From positions 496,001 through 560,000 of the forward strand of contig JALHQT010000003.1 of assembly GCA_022841825.1 (NCBI GenBank): a DNA stretch of 64,000 bases, in the 5' to 3' direction. A program made the position numbers and the translations under genes. Below the pieces are notes generated by a model. It did not search any database. It was not told where the DNA came from and saw nothing but the letters and a program-made list of their open reading frames with translations. This document shows positions 51,931 through 60,561 of the stretch, one piece after another. Origin of the DNA: Anaerolineae bacterium (GTDB taxonomy: Bacteria > Chloroflexota > Anaerolineae > Aggregatilineales > Phototrophicaceae). Position 1 is the first letter of the stretch; each line of letters starts with the position of its first letter.

Positions 51931-52102
51931 CACCTCGCTGGCGACGGTCGCCGGGGCATTCATCCTGGATCGTCTGAGCCGACGCTTTCACTGGGCGCGC
52001 TGGATGCGGCGGCTGCTGCCGATTGCGGCTGTCGCCATCACCTGGCTGCGCAGCCGCGCGAAGTCAGAGCGGAATTTATCGTCGCTGCCGACGAGCCAGT
52101 AA
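51917..52102 (+). CDS. Small basic protein of unknown function
   Basis: A 61-residue product from ATG 51917 with AAGGAG ten bases upstream, lying inside the YtxH gene's 3' end. It has a moderately hydrophobic middle (ARWMRRLLPIAAVAITWLRS) rich in Arg and Trp, which suggests peripheral or single-pass membrane attachment. I do not recognise a family. The overlap with YtxH suggests co-translation. Confidence 0.55.
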   Translation: MRVDNTSLATVAGAFILDRLSRRFHWARWMRRLLPIAAVAITWLRSRAKSERNLSSLPTSQ

Positions 52103-52121
52103 TCCATAGGAGAGTCTCTCC

Positions 52122-52904
52122 ATGCTGCTGAAGGACAAGGTCGTCCTGATCACGGGCGCGAGTTCCGGCATCGGGCGTGCCGCGGCATTTCTGTTCGCGC
52201 GCGAAGGAGCGTCCGTCGGTGTGCTGGGGCGCACCGCATCTGAAGTGGAGCGTACCACACGGACCATCCGGGACTTCGGCGGCGAAGCCTTTGCGCTGAC
52301 CGCCGACGTTTCCGACATGCGCGACATGGAGGAAGCTGTCCGCGCTATGGTCCAGCGCTACGGGCGGCTGGATATTGTCTTCGCCAACGCGGGGATAAAC
52401 GGCGTGTGGGCATCGCTGGACACCCTGACGCCGGAAGACTGGGATCAGACGCTCGACATCAACCTGAAGGGGACGTTTCTGACGGTCAAAGCGGCGCTGC
52501 CCTATCTCAAGCAGCGTGGCGGTTCCATTCTCATCACCTCGTCGGTGAATGGAACGCGCATGTTCAGCAACACTGGGGCGACGGCGTATGCCTGCTCGAA
52601 AGCAGCGCAGGTCGCCTTTGCGAAGATGACCGCGCTCGAACTGGCACAGCACCGCATCCGCGTCAACGTGATTTGCCCCGGCGCGATTGAGACCAGCATC
52701 GACGAGAACACCGAACGCAAAGACCTGGACGAGATCCGCGAGCCGGTCGAGTTCCCGGAAGGCGAAATTCCGCTCACGGATGGCGTGCCGGGAACATCGG
52801 AACAGGTCGCCGAGCTGGCGCTGTTCCTGGTTTCAGACCGCGCCAGTCACATTACTGGGACGGAAGTGTGGATTGATGGCGCGCAGTCGCTTTTGCAGGG
52901 CTAA
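52122..52904 (+). CDS. SDR-family oxidoreductase
   Basis: A 260-residue classical short-chain dehydrogenase. TGASSGIGRAAAF near 11-23 binds the cofactor, NAGINGVWAS follows near 90, the catalytic Ser is in LITSSVNGT and Tyr/Lys in AYACSKAAQVAF, with the C-terminal GTEVWIDGAQS as usual. The Arg after the glycine motif (LGRTASE) suggests NADPH. The substrate cannot be told. TAGGAGAG precedes the ATG. Confidence 0.93.
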   Translation: MLLKDKVVLITGASSGIGRAAAFLFAREGASVGVLGRTASEVERTTRTIRDFGGEAFALTADVSDMRDMEEAVRAMVQRYGRLDIVFANAGINGVWASLDTLTPEDWDQTLDINLKGTFLTVKAALPYLKQRGGSILITSSVNGTRMFSNTGATAYACSKAAQVAFAKMTALELAQHRIRVNVICPGAIETSIDENTERKDLDEIREPVEFPEGEIPLTDGVPGTSEQVAELALFLVSDRASHITGTEVWIDGAQSLLQG

Positions 52905-52929
52905 GCCGATGGTCGAAGTAAAGCGTGGC

Positions 52930-52953
52930 ACGGACGCCATGAATGCCGTCCGT
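52930..52953. terminator. Hairpin between convergent genes
   Basis: Arms ACGGACGCCAT and ATGCCGTCCGT (11 bases, one mismatch) around two bases, placed between the SDR gene and the leftward phosphatase gene. Likely a bidirectional transcription end; there is no T tract. Confidence 0.5.
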
Positions 52954-52963
52954 TGAAACTGGC

Positions 52964-53554
52964 TTAGCTGCTCACCGGCGACTGCGCCGGCGGCAACACC
53001 TGGGGCTGCGCATTCTCGACTGCAAATTCGATCAGACGCTCCTGCTGCGCCTTTGTCGGGCGGATGAACGGGCGGACGCGGCGAATCATCTTCCATGCTT
53101 CGTCCGGCGTCAGCCCGGTTCTGACCAGATACGCCGCGACCAGCGTTGGGCTGCGCCCCAAGCCTTCCCAGCAGTGGACGTAAACTTTGCCGCCCTTTGC
53201 CAGCTCTTCTTCGAGGAACTGCACCCCCAGGAGAATATGTGCCTGGCTGGGCGCGGTGTTATCGATGGTGGGCAGATACAGGTAGCGCAGCGCCAATCCA
53301 CCGACGTCCGCCTGATAGTCATATTCCTGACGCAGATTGATCACCCCGGTAATGCCGCGCCGGATGAGCGCTGCCCACACTTTCCGCGCGGGCTGTCCGC
53401 CGAGCAGGATCGACGGTGTGATCCAACCGAAGTAGTAGGAAGGTCTGCCCGTAACCCAGCGAATAAGCTTGTCGACTCCGGCGATCAGCGTCGGGTACAG
53501 CCCCTGAGTATGCAGTTGTTCACGCAGGCGTTTGATCTCTGTCCAGCGACTCAT
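52964..53554 (-). CDS. Dual-specificity protein-phosphatase-like protein
   Basis: A 196-residue protein from ATG 53554 (GGAG eight bases upstream; a TTG at 53557 is the alternative). The P-loop VYVHCWEGLGRSPTL contains catalytic Cys128 and Arg134, and the likely general acid is in the LPTIDNTAPS loop. This fold includes PTPMT1-type phosphatidylglycerophosphate phosphatases. The 5' end overlaps the lipid-kinase gene by 35 bases, which favours a lipid substrate, although protein phosphatase activity cannot be excluded. Confidence 0.88.
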   Translation of the reverse strand: MSRWTEIKRLREQLHTQGLYPTLIAGVDKLIRWVTGRPSYYFGWITPSILLGGQPARKVWAALIRRGITGVINLRQEYDYQADVGGLALRYLYLPTIDNTAPSQAHILLGVQFLEEELAKGGKVYVHCWEGLGRSPTLVAAYLVRTGLTPDEAWKMIRRVRPFIRPTKAQQERLIEFAVENAQPQVLPPAQSPVSS

Positions 53555-54497
53555 CAACAGACTCCGTTTCGGCGGGGACGGTGTTCGGCGGCACGACGAT
53601 TCGCAGGGCGGCGGGGATGACTTCGGCGCTCACCCGCTTGCTGCGCTTGAGCGGTTCCCCATCGCGCGCGACAAGCTGGCGGTGCTTCATTTGCACGGTG
53701 ACCTGTTTCGCCTGCCAGTGGTCCACATCAACGCCGCCGTTTTCCGTCGGGTTGGGCAGCAGGCTGCGCAGGATATGATAAAAGGTTTTGAGCAGCGTGC
53801 CCGCCCGCATATCGCGAATGACGATGACATCGAGCAGTCCATCGCCCACATCGCTGTTGTAGGTGAAGCGCAGATTGGGAATCCCGATCCCGCTGGAATT
53901 GCAGATCATGCAGGTGATGCCGGGGCGCACATGCGTTTCGCCATCGATGGTCAGGATGTAAGAGGTGGGGCGCAAAGTACGCAGCAGGCGGAGGGCATTT
54001 TCGAAGTAGGCGAGCCGCCCCTTTTTCGACTTATCGCCACGCGCCGCCTGGGCGGACATTTCCGCCTCGTAACCAATGCCCGCCCGCAGCAGAAAAACTT
54101 CGTTATCAATCGACCCCATATCGACCTCGCGCGTCGTCAGCTCCGGGCTGAGGGCGAGCGCGAGCGCATCTTCAAGCCGGGTCGGAATATTCAGATCGAT
54201 CGCCATCACATTTGCGGTGCCGCCCGGCAGCATCAACAGCGGCGTGCTGCTGTGCATGACGCCTGCCGCCGCTTCCATCATCGTGCCATCGCCGCCATAC
54301 GCTGCGACGAGATCGACGCCCCGGCGGACGGCTTCCTTCGCGAAGCGGGTCGCGTCTCCGCTCGCTTCCGTCAGATGCACTGTCGAATCGAGTTGGTCGG
54401 CATGTGTTTCCAGGAAGGCGGTGATGATGTCGAGCGCAGAACGGTTGATGCCGGAGGCGGGATTGACGATGAAGGTGACTCGTCTTTTTTCAGTCAT
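53520..54497 (-). CDS. Diacylglycerol-kinase-family lipid kinase
   Basis: A 325-residue protein from ATG 54497. DAGK catalytic wording: FIVNPASGINR (8-18), AAYGGDGTMMEAAAG with the GGDGT nucleotide motif, and LMLPGGTANVMAIDL. The C-terminal lid domain ends near 300. Such enzymes phosphorylate diacylglycerol, sphingoid bases or polyprenols on the inner membrane face. The coupled phosphatase gene could act on a product of the same pathway. Confidence 0.92.
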   Translation of the reverse strand: MTEKRRVTFIVNPASGINRSALDIITAFLETHADQLDSTVHLTEASGDATRFAKEAVRRGVDLVAAYGGDGTMMEAAAGVMHSSTPLLMLPGGTANVMAIDLNIPTRLEDALALALSPELTTREVDMGSIDNEVFLLRAGIGYEAEMSAQAARGDKSKKGRLAYFENALRLLRTLRPTSYILTIDGETHVRPGITCMICNSSGIGIPNLRFTYNSDVGDGLLDVIVIRDMRAGTLLKTFYHILRSLLPNPTENGGVDVDHWQAKQVTVQMKHRQLVARDGEPLKRSKRVSAEVIPAALRIVVPPNTVPAETESVDESLDRDQTPA

Positions 54498-54572
54498 GAC
54501 AGGTTCTTTCTTATCGCGCACCAGGACGCAATGAAGCCTGGAGTTCCAGGCTTCTGCATCTGTGGGGTGCCG

Positions 54573-54737
54573 CTAGCGAACTGTCCGGCGACCGAAGAGC
54601 AGTGAAACGACGAACAGTACGAGGAAAATGACGAACAGGAGTTGAGCGATGCCTGCGGCTGTGCCCGCGATCCCGCCGAAACCAAAGACAGCGGCGATGA
54701 TTGCGATCACCAGGAAGAGCAGTGCGAGGTTCAACAT
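54573..54737 (-). CDS. DUF1328/YtjA-type small membrane protein
   Basis: A 54-residue protein found by reading the gap between genes. AGGAG lies eight bases before ATG 54737. Two hydrophobic helices are joined by a Gly/Ala turn: [20 protein letters not shown] then [20 protein letters not shown], ending LFGRRTVR. This matches the DUF1328 family, found widely in stress-induced gene sets. It fits the small stress proteins elsewhere in the window. Confidence 0.9.
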   Translation of the reverse strand: MLNLALLFLVIAIIAAVFGFGGIAGTAAGIAQLLFVIFLVLFVVSLLFGRRTVR

Positions 54738-54997
54738 AGTGGTGTCTCCTTACCGATAGACCCTGCCAGATACAGAGAGTCTATGACAAAGGTGGCGCGG
54801 CGGAGCGTGCCCGTCAGGGCAATCAACCGTAGGTCAGGTGGGGGGTTGTGTCTGCTTCCGCCGCACTGTGGCGGACGTGTGCGTGGATGTGGCGGAATAG
54901 GTCACTTGTAGGAGGCACAATCGCCAGCATGTCTCTTCAACGGGCTGCCGAAGATCCGTACCGTGTGAGCATCGTACGGTATTAAAGAGGAAACCCT

Positions 54998-55384
54998 ATG
55001 AATGATTTGCCGCTGCACACCATCCCGCGCGGGGCACTGGTATTCGACAGGTTGGGACGCCCGGTGGGGAATGTCGATTATGTGCAGACTCCGGACGTTC
55101 GGCGTGCAAACGACTTCGTGCGTGATGATCATGAAGTCAATAATCGTCAGGGCATCTGGGACTTTGCGGAAGACATTCTCGAACTCGTCTTTCAGGGTGA
55201 TGACCAGTTCAGTGATGACCTGGTTGCTCGCATCGAGAACGGAGGCTACCTGCATGTGATCAAGCCCGATGGTTCAGGGGTCTTTGTGTTTTGGGATCAA
55301 GTTGCTCATGAAGAAGACGGCGCGATCTTCCTGAATATGGAAGCACACGATCTCCTGAGCCATCAGCCTTCGACCGCCCGTTGA
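54998..55384 (+). CDS. Small PRC-barrel-like protein of unknown function
   Basis: A 128-residue soluble protein with AGAGGA upstream of ATG 54998. The first 40 residues (GALVFDRLGRPVGNVDYVQT) have the beta-pattern of a PRC-barrel, and the C-terminal part (GYLHVIKPDGSGVFVFWDQV) repeats a similar pattern. These domains occur in stress and RNA-processing proteins. The family assignment is tentative. Confidence 0.65.
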   Translation: MNDLPLHTIPRGALVFDRLGRPVGNVDYVQTPDVRRANDFVRDDHEVNNRQGIWDFAEDILELVFQGDDQFSDDLVARIENGGYLHVIKPDGSGVFVFWDQVAHEEDGAIFLNMEAHDLLSHQPSTAR

Positions 55385-55424
55385 AGGGTGCATTTCATCG
55401 CTTGGGCGGCGGGCTGTAAACTGC

Positions 55425-55460
55425 GCAGTACAGGGCTTGACACGTCAAGCTCTGTACTGC
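55425..55460. terminator. 17-base stem hairpin between convergent genes
   Basis: Arms GCAGTACAGGGCTTGAC (55425-55441) and GTCAAGCTCTGTACTGC (55444-55460) with a two-base loop; the single G/T mismatch is a wobble pair in RNA. It separates the PRC-like gene from the leftward glycosylase gene and can serve both directions. Confidence 0.7.
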
Positions 55461-55491
55461 TCATCATTGAGCGGCAATTCAGCCAGGCGAC

Positions 55492-56136
55492 CTAATGGAG
55501 CAGCCACAACTCGGTGGCGACGGCATGTATCACGCGCATATCATGCGCCAGCGTCTTCATGCAGCGCGAGTCGTACAGCGCGGCTGAAGGATGGAGCAGG
55601 GGGACGACCTTCACTCTGCCATAGTCCGCCTGACCGACCATCACCTCGCCATGCATATCGACCACGCGCGCGTTTTCATGTGGGACGCGGAAGCGCGAGA
55701 GCACATAGCTCATCGTCAGCCGTCCCATCGGCACGACGAGCAGCGGGCGCAGGATGTCGATCTCTTCTTCCAGATAACGGGCGTAATGGTTGATCTCGCT
55801 CTCGACAGGATTGCGTCCTTCGGGCGTACGATCTTTGATCAGATTCGTCAGATAGATGTACTTGCGATCAATCTTGTAGAGTTTGATCAGATCATGGAGT
55901 AAATGTCCCGCTGCCCCTATAAAAGGGCGCCCAAAGACGGCTTCGCGTGCGCCTGGTGCTTCGCCAATAAACATGATTTGCGCATCGGGGCTGCCTTCAC
56001 CACAGACGGGGCGATAGCCGTTTTCCATTCGTTGGCTATAGAGAGGGGCGTGAGTATCGGTTTCTAATGCTCTGTGGAGTTCTTCGAACCGCTGACCTTT
56101 GGTATCGGTTCGGGTCTGAGAATCAATATCGACCAT
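55492..56136 (-). CDS. Uracil-DNA glycosylase, family-4-like, without iron-sulfur cysteines
   Basis: A 214-residue protein. The active-site motif GEAPGAREAVFGRPFIGAAG starts at 58, and the second motif LLHPSA lies at 180-185, as in family 4/5 enzymes that remove uracil from DNA. Family 4 members coordinate a 4Fe-4S cluster with four cysteines; here only C45 and C192 exist, and the usual NVVKCRP reads NLIKDRT. The cluster is therefore probably absent. Either a cluster-free subgroup or a changed function. It is a single gene, convergent with 54998. Confidence 0.85.
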   Translation of the reverse strand: MVDIDSQTRTDTKGQRFEELHRALETDTHAPLYSQRMENGYRPVCGEGSPDAQIMFIGEAPGAREAVFGRPFIGAAGHLLHDLIKLYKIDRKYIYLTNLIKDRTPEGRNPVESEINHYARYLEEEIDILRPLLVVPMGRLTMSYVLSRFRVPHENARVVDMHGEVMVGQADYGRVKVVPLLHPSAALYDSRCMKTLAHDMRVIHAVATELWLLH

Positions 56137-56360
56137 TAGTTTCTTCCTTCGAGCTGTCGTTTGTTACGCAGGATATACAATTGCACTCCCGATGTGATCG
56201 ACCGAATCGCCAGTATCCAGCTAGGACAGATGGGGGATCATATTTCCCATGACCGACCACCCGCCACTCTTCCCAGGACGAAACTATCCATCCTGCCCAT
56301 AGAGCCGCTGGGATGTTCGCCTAGAGTGAGCCTATAGCTTGGTATACGAGGAGAAACAAG

Positions 56361-57140
56361 ATGAGTTCACAAACGGTGGAGCGGGATCGCCTTCGTACAG
56401 ATGCAGCGGTCAGCAGCACCTATGATCGTGATGATCGCGATTGGTCCATGAATCTCACTGCGGTCATCGATCGTGTGCGTTGGGCGTCGATCCTGGCGGG
56501 TTTGTTCACCGTGCTGGCGACGCTGGCGACACTCACCGTCCTGGGCATCGCGGTTGGCTTGTCCACCTTTGACGCCAATGCGACCGATCGGTTTGGGATG
56601 GGCGCGGGTGTTTATGGCGCGGTCAGCGCGATCATCGCATTCCTGTTTGGCGGTTTCATCGCGGCGCGCACGGGCGCGGTGGCGGGGTCGGGCAATGGCT
56701 TGCTGAATGGTGCGATGGTTTGGATCGTGACTGTCGTCCTGATCGTCAACTTCCTGGGCACGGGCATCGGCACCCTGCTCGGCACGGCGGGTTCTGTGGC
56801 GACGACGGCGGTCACAGTCGCCAGCGATGCCGCGGCTGTCGCAGCGACCAATCCGGAAGTGGTCGACGCCGCGCAGAATGCGCTGCCGACGCCGGTCGGC
56901 GCGGACCCCAATGCGCCCGCTGATCCTGCTGCTGCCATCGCGCCGATTGTCGAGGATGTACAGCAGCAGCTCGAACAGGTGACGCCGCAGGAGGTCGAGG
57001 CTGCCGCCCGTAATGCCAGCGGTGCCGCCTGGAGCGCGCTCCTCGCACTGGGCTTGACGGCGCTTGCCGCCATGCTGGGCGGTGTCCTGGGGATGCGCAG
57101 TTACCCGACCGACGTTGCGGTCGTGAGGCAGAATCAGTAA
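56361..57140 (+). CDS. Multi-pass membrane protein of unknown function
   Basis: A 259-residue protein with GAGGAG before the ATG. After 40 hydrophilic residues come helices near 42-68, 84-104 and 113-135, an Ala/Pro/Asp-rich exposed segment (about 150-215), and a final helix near 220-240. The gly-rich helices (FGMGAGVYGAVSAIIAFLFG, GFIAARTGAVAG) recall small envelope proteins with a YrzE/TIGR04086-like pattern, but I cannot name the family. A CTAGAGT word sits 34 bases upstream. Confidence 0.75.
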   Translation: MSSQTVERDRLRTDAAVSSTYDRDDRDWSMNLTAVIDRVRWASILAGLFTVLATLATLTVLGIAVGLSTFDANATDRFGMGAGVYGAVSAIIAFLFGGFIAARTGAVAGSGNGLLNGAMVWIVTVVLIVNFLGTGIGTLLGTAGSVATTAVTVASDAAAVAATNPEVVDAAQNALPTPVGADPNAPADPAAAIAPIVEDVQQQLEQVTPQEVEAAARNASGAAWSALLALGLTALAAMLGGVLGMRSYPTDVAVVRQNQ

Positions 57141-57160
57141 CGGATGACCACAGGTTGACT

Positions 57161-57192
57161 GCAAACGGACGAGCTTTGCCTCGTCCGTTTGC
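57161..57192. terminator. 13-base stem hairpin between convergent genes
   Basis: Perfect arms GCAAACGGACGAG (57161-57173) and CTCGTCCGTTTGC (57180-57192) around six bases. The core GGACGAG...CTCGTCC belongs to the dispersed palindrome family. It lies between the membrane-protein gene and the leftward kinase. Confidence 0.65.
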
Positions 57193-57221
57193 GTTTATGC
57201 TGAGACCTTAACGTAGGGAAA

Positions 57222-59129
57222 TCAGCCCATTCGTGCGGGCAGGGCGAAATAGAAGGTCGCGCCCGCGCCTATTTCCGATTTCACCCAGATGCGCCCATCG
57301 TGGCGTTCCACCACTTTTTTGCAGATCGCCAGCCCGATGCCCGTTCCGCTGTATTTGGAGCGACTGTGCAGGCGCTGGAAGATGACGAAGATCCGTTCGG
57401 CGTTCTTCGGGTCGATGCCAATGCCATTGTCCGCCACGCTAAAGATCCACTCGTTATGCTGCCTTTGGACACTGACGTGAACTTTCGGCGGGGCATCTGC
57501 ACGGAACTTGAGCGCGTTGCCGACCAGATTTTGCAGCAGTTGTGTCAGCATGTTGGCATTGCCGCACACGGTCGGCAGCGGTTCGACCGTTACGACCGCC
57601 TGGCACTCCTCGATCTTGCTGGCGAGGTGTTGCAGCACATGTTGGGCGATCTGATTCATATCGACAGGCTGGAATTGCTCCGGATTGGCCTGCACGCGCG
57701 AATGTGTCAGTAAATCGTGAATGAGCGCCTGCATGCGGGTCGCGCCATCCAGCGCGAAGGCGATGAACTCGCGGGCATCGGCGTCGAGCTGTGGCGTATA
57801 GCGCTGATCGATGAGCTGGAGATAGTTGGTGATCATGCGCAGCGGCTCTTGCAAATCGTGCGACGCCACAGAGGCGAACTGCTGAAGCTCCTCGTTCGAG
57901 CGCTTCAATTCCTCCTCGGCACGGCGGCGCGCCGTCACATCCGTCATGATGCCGCGCGCGCCGATGGGATTTCCGTCGGCGTCACGCGTGATAGCGGTGC
58001 GCGCCTCGACTGTGACAACCTGTCCCGCTTTGCCGATGAAGCGAAATTCAAAGGACTGCGGTTCTGCGGCTGTGAAATTTACCGCGCTTTTCTGCTTGGC
58101 AAGTTCAAGATCGTCCGGATGAATCCATTCCAAGCCTTTATCGGGGCTTTGGTTCCATTCATCCAGGGTATAGCCGAGCAGTTTTTCGCCATAGTTGTTG
58201 ATGTAAACCATGGTTTGTCCCTGCGCCGGGTCGCCTTCGCCTTCCCAGACCATGACGGGAACGGTATTGAGGAGCGCCTCCAGACGGTCGTGCTGCTGGT
58301 TGATCACCTGCGCCTGTTGGACGATCTTGGCTTGGAGCGTCTTCTGTTCTGCTTCAGCCGTGTGGCGCTCCGTGACATTTCGGAAGACGTTGACGGCGCA
58401 CTGTACAGTCCGCTTTTCATCAAGGATGGGGGCGGCGACGATGTGAAACCAACGTTCGCCCTCAAAATAGGGACTTTCCGAGCGCAGCGTGATCTCCGCC
58501 CACGCGCCATGCTTGAACACCTTCTGGAAGGGCATATCGTCAATATCCAGCAGCTGCCCGTTCTCATCGTACATATGGTAGCTGCTGCGGATTTCGTCAG
58601 GGACGATCTCCTTGAGTTTTTGTGGCGATAAACCCGTGACCTGGGCAGCAGCGGCATTGGCGTAGATGTAGACACCACCGCTGTCCTGCACGGTGATGCC
58701 GTCGCTCACCGCGTTGAGGATCGCCTCCAACTGTTGGGTCGTCCGTATAAGCTGTAGGTTGGTCTCCCGGACTTTTTCCTGCGACCAGGCGATGATGAGG
58801 GTGATGCCGAAGAACATCGCGTACCAGAGTGGCATTTGTGACGCCATGAAGTCTGGTTTGATCAATACCGACTCCACCAGGATGACTGACCACGCCCCGC
58901 TGATGGCCGCTCCGACCAATCCGCCCTGGTAAGTGCAGATGCTGACCGCCGCGACGAAAAGGAAGAGTGTCAGGCTGGGGACGTGTTGTCTGAGCAATAA
59001 TGTAAGCGCCAAGGCGAAAGCCGGAAGGCTAAGAGAGAAGAGGATCTTTCTCCAGCCTATCTGTGGTGCCACCAGGAGGGCGTTTTGTCCCAAAGAAAAG
59101 CGTTTCGCAACTTCATTCACGATTGACAT
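57222..59129 (-). CDS. Membrane PAS histidine kinase
   Basis: A 635-residue kinase. Four helices (about 28-120; ILFSLSLPAFALALTLLL onwards) form a membrane sensor module, then two PAS domains (about 130-260 and 285-405), the HisKA core VASHDLQEPLRMITNYLQLI near 415, and an HATPase domain (DNGIGIDPKNAERIFVIFQR; GTGIGLAICKKVVERHDG). It is a close relative of the kinase at 49195 but has no receiver gene beside it, so its partner is elsewhere, perhaps the Rcp1-like protein at 48756. Confidence 0.93.
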   Translation of the reverse strand: MSIVNEVAKRFSLGQNALLVAPQIGWRKILFSLSLPAFALALTLLLRQHVPSLTLFLFVAAVSICTYQGGLVGAAISGAWSVILVESVLIKPDFMASQMPLWYAMFFGITLIIAWSQEKVRETNLQLIRTTQQLEAILNAVSDGITVQDSGGVYIYANAAAAQVTGLSPQKLKEIVPDEIRSSYHMYDENGQLLDIDDMPFQKVFKHGAWAEITLRSESPYFEGERWFHIVAAPILDEKRTVQCAVNVFRNVTERHTAEAEQKTLQAKIVQQAQVINQQHDRLEALLNTVPVMVWEGEGDPAQGQTMVYINNYGEKLLGYTLDEWNQSPDKGLEWIHPDDLELAKQKSAVNFTAAEPQSFEFRFIGKAGQVVTVEARTAITRDADGNPIGARGIMTDVTARRRAEEELKRSNEELQQFASVASHDLQEPLRMITNYLQLIDQRYTPQLDADAREFIAFALDGATRMQALIHDLLTHSRVQANPEQFQPVDMNQIAQHVLQHLASKIEECQAVVTVEPLPTVCGNANMLTQLLQNLVGNALKFRADAPPKVHVSVQRQHNEWIFSVADNGIGIDPKNAERIFVIFQRLHSRSKYSGTGIGLAICKKVVERHDGRIWVKSEIGAGATFYFALPARMG

Positions 59130-59437
59130 GGGTTGTGTTCTGCCTTTGAGACTTCTGTATACAGACTTAGCGTTTCAACAATGCTGCTTCTGTCTACCTC
59201 TCATTTTAGCTACTTGTCCCCCCAGCGGATCACCTAAAGGTGCTATTCTGAAACCCGTCTCAAACACCACATACGAAAAATACAGGTCGGGTGACCCAGC
59301 AGAAGGCGCGACAGGTAGTCCTTTTCGTATAGCCTCTGGATAGTACGATGGATCCAACATGCTCGATCAACATCACGAAAGTTGGGTTCTTCTGCCAGGA
59401 ACTGTGGCGGTATGTAACATACAGAAAGCGAAAGATC
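59130..59437. other. Intergenic region of 308 bases
   Basis: It holds the divergent starts of the kinase (leftward) and the DUF2188 gene (rightward). An open frame from ATG 59348 joins the DUF2188 frame but has no ribosome-binding site. No repeat or structured element was recognised. Confidence 0.4.
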
Positions 59438-59863
59438 ATGCCCTGGACTCATACAGATTACCCGCCATCGCTGAAGAACATGGATCCCCACATCCGCGAG
59501 AAGGCGATTGACATCGCCAATGCGCTGATCGACGAGGGGTACGTGGTTGGCAGCGCGATCCCGATCGCGATTGCACAAGCGCGGAAATGGGCGGAGGGCG
59601 ATAGCAGCAAAGACCGCAGTCGCAACTATCACGTCGTGCCGCACCCGCGCGGGTGGGCGATTCGCCGTGCCAATGGCGAGCGTGCATCGGTGGTGGTGGA
59701 AAACAAAGAGGAAGCACGCAATCAGGCAATCGCGCTGGCGACTGCCGAAAGCGTCGATGTGATCCTGCATGGTGATGACGGTCAGATTGAGGATTACATC
59801 CCGCTTTTGAGCGACTCGCAGCCCGCGGTCAACCGTGCTGTTGAGGACAACACTGCGGATTAA
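59438..59863 (+). CDS. DUF2188-domain protein
   Basis: A 141-residue protein; ATG 59438 (MPWTHTDYPPSLKNMD) is chosen over ATG 59348 because conservation should begin there. The first part, YPPSLKNMDPHIREKAIDIA, is a small helical module often found with stress proteins (ChaB-like wording). The second part, NYHVVPHPRGWAIRRANGER, is the DUF2188 core. Function unknown. It precedes the SRPBCC gene on the same strand. Confidence 0.82.
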   Translation: MPWTHTDYPPSLKNMDPHIREKAIDIANALIDEGYVVGSAIPIAIAQARKWAEGDSSKDRSRNYHVVPHPRGWAIRRANGERASVVVENKEEARNQAIALATAESVDVILHGDDGQIEDYIPLLSDSQPAVNRAVEDNTAD

Positions 59864-60017
59864 GCGTGAACCGGCACCCCAACAGGGCGAGTAGCAGGTG
59901 TGACCCAGGAACGCTTTCGCCACTTTACCTATGTGGGGTGTGCCCACCTGCTGCATTCAGCACATCAAGGATATTGGTACTGTGGCAGGAGTGCAAGCAG
60001 AGATGAAGGAATCTCCA

Positions 60018-60464
60018 ATGGCAGAGTTCACGCACTCTATCGATGTCAATGTGCCCCTGTCCACCGCCTACAACCAGTGGACGCAGTTCGAGGACTTCCC
60101 GCATTTCATGGAAGGTGTCGAAGAAGTGCGCCAGTTGGACGACAAACGTCTGTTCTGGCGCGCGGAGATCGGTGGTGTCGAGAAAGAATGGTATGCCGAT
60201 GTCGTCGAGCAGATTCCGGATACGCGCATCGCGTGGACCAGCATCACGGGTGCGCCGAATGCCGGTGTGGTGGATTTCCACTACATCAGCCCGGACACCA
60301 CGCGTGTCACCCTGAGCATCGATTACGAGCCTGAAGGCGTGATCGAGAACCTCGGCAGCGCGCTCGGTCTCGTCAAGAGCCGCATGGCGAAAGACCTGGA
60401 ACGCTTCAAGAACTTCATCGAAGCGCGCGGGGTCGAAACCGGCGGATGGCGTGGTCACGTCTAA
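60018..60464 (+). CDS. SRPBCC-family (cyclase/dehydrase-like) protein
   Basis: A 148-residue protein from ATG 60018, with AAGGAA eight bases upstream. START-like fold wording: SIDVNVPLSTAYNQWTQFED, FPHFMEGVEEVRQLDDKRLF, then RITVTLSIDYEP-type strands (TRVTLSIDYEPEG) and a C-terminal helix (VKSRMAKDLERFKNFIEARG). The fold binds hydrophobic ligands; many homologues are in stress clusters next to small DUF proteins, as here. Ligand unknown. Confidence 0.9.
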   Translation: MAEFTHSIDVNVPLSTAYNQWTQFEDFPHFMEGVEEVRQLDDKRLFWRAEIGGVEKEWYADVVEQIPDTRIAWTSITGAPNAGVVDFHYISPDTTRVTLSIDYEPEGVIENLGSALGLVKSRMAKDLERFKNFIEARGVETGGWRGHV

Positions 60465-60480
60465 CGCGGTAACGCGCTGA

Positions 60481-60506
60481 TGCGGACGGGGTACGCCTCG
60501 TCCGCA
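60481..60506. repeat. Palindrome after the SRPBCC gene
   Basis: Arms TGCGGACG (60481-60488) and CGTCCGCA (60499-60506) around ten bases, with wording close to the dispersed GGACGAGG family. It may end the SRPBCC transcript. Confidence 0.55.
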
Positions 60507-60561
60507 CAGTCGTACTTCGATTCTACGAACTTCCATATAGGCAAGAGGGCGGGGATCATGA

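Noticed and set aside
53532-54605. Open frame of 357 codons on the plus strand
   Set aside because: Antisense to the lipid kinase with its GGDGT motif.
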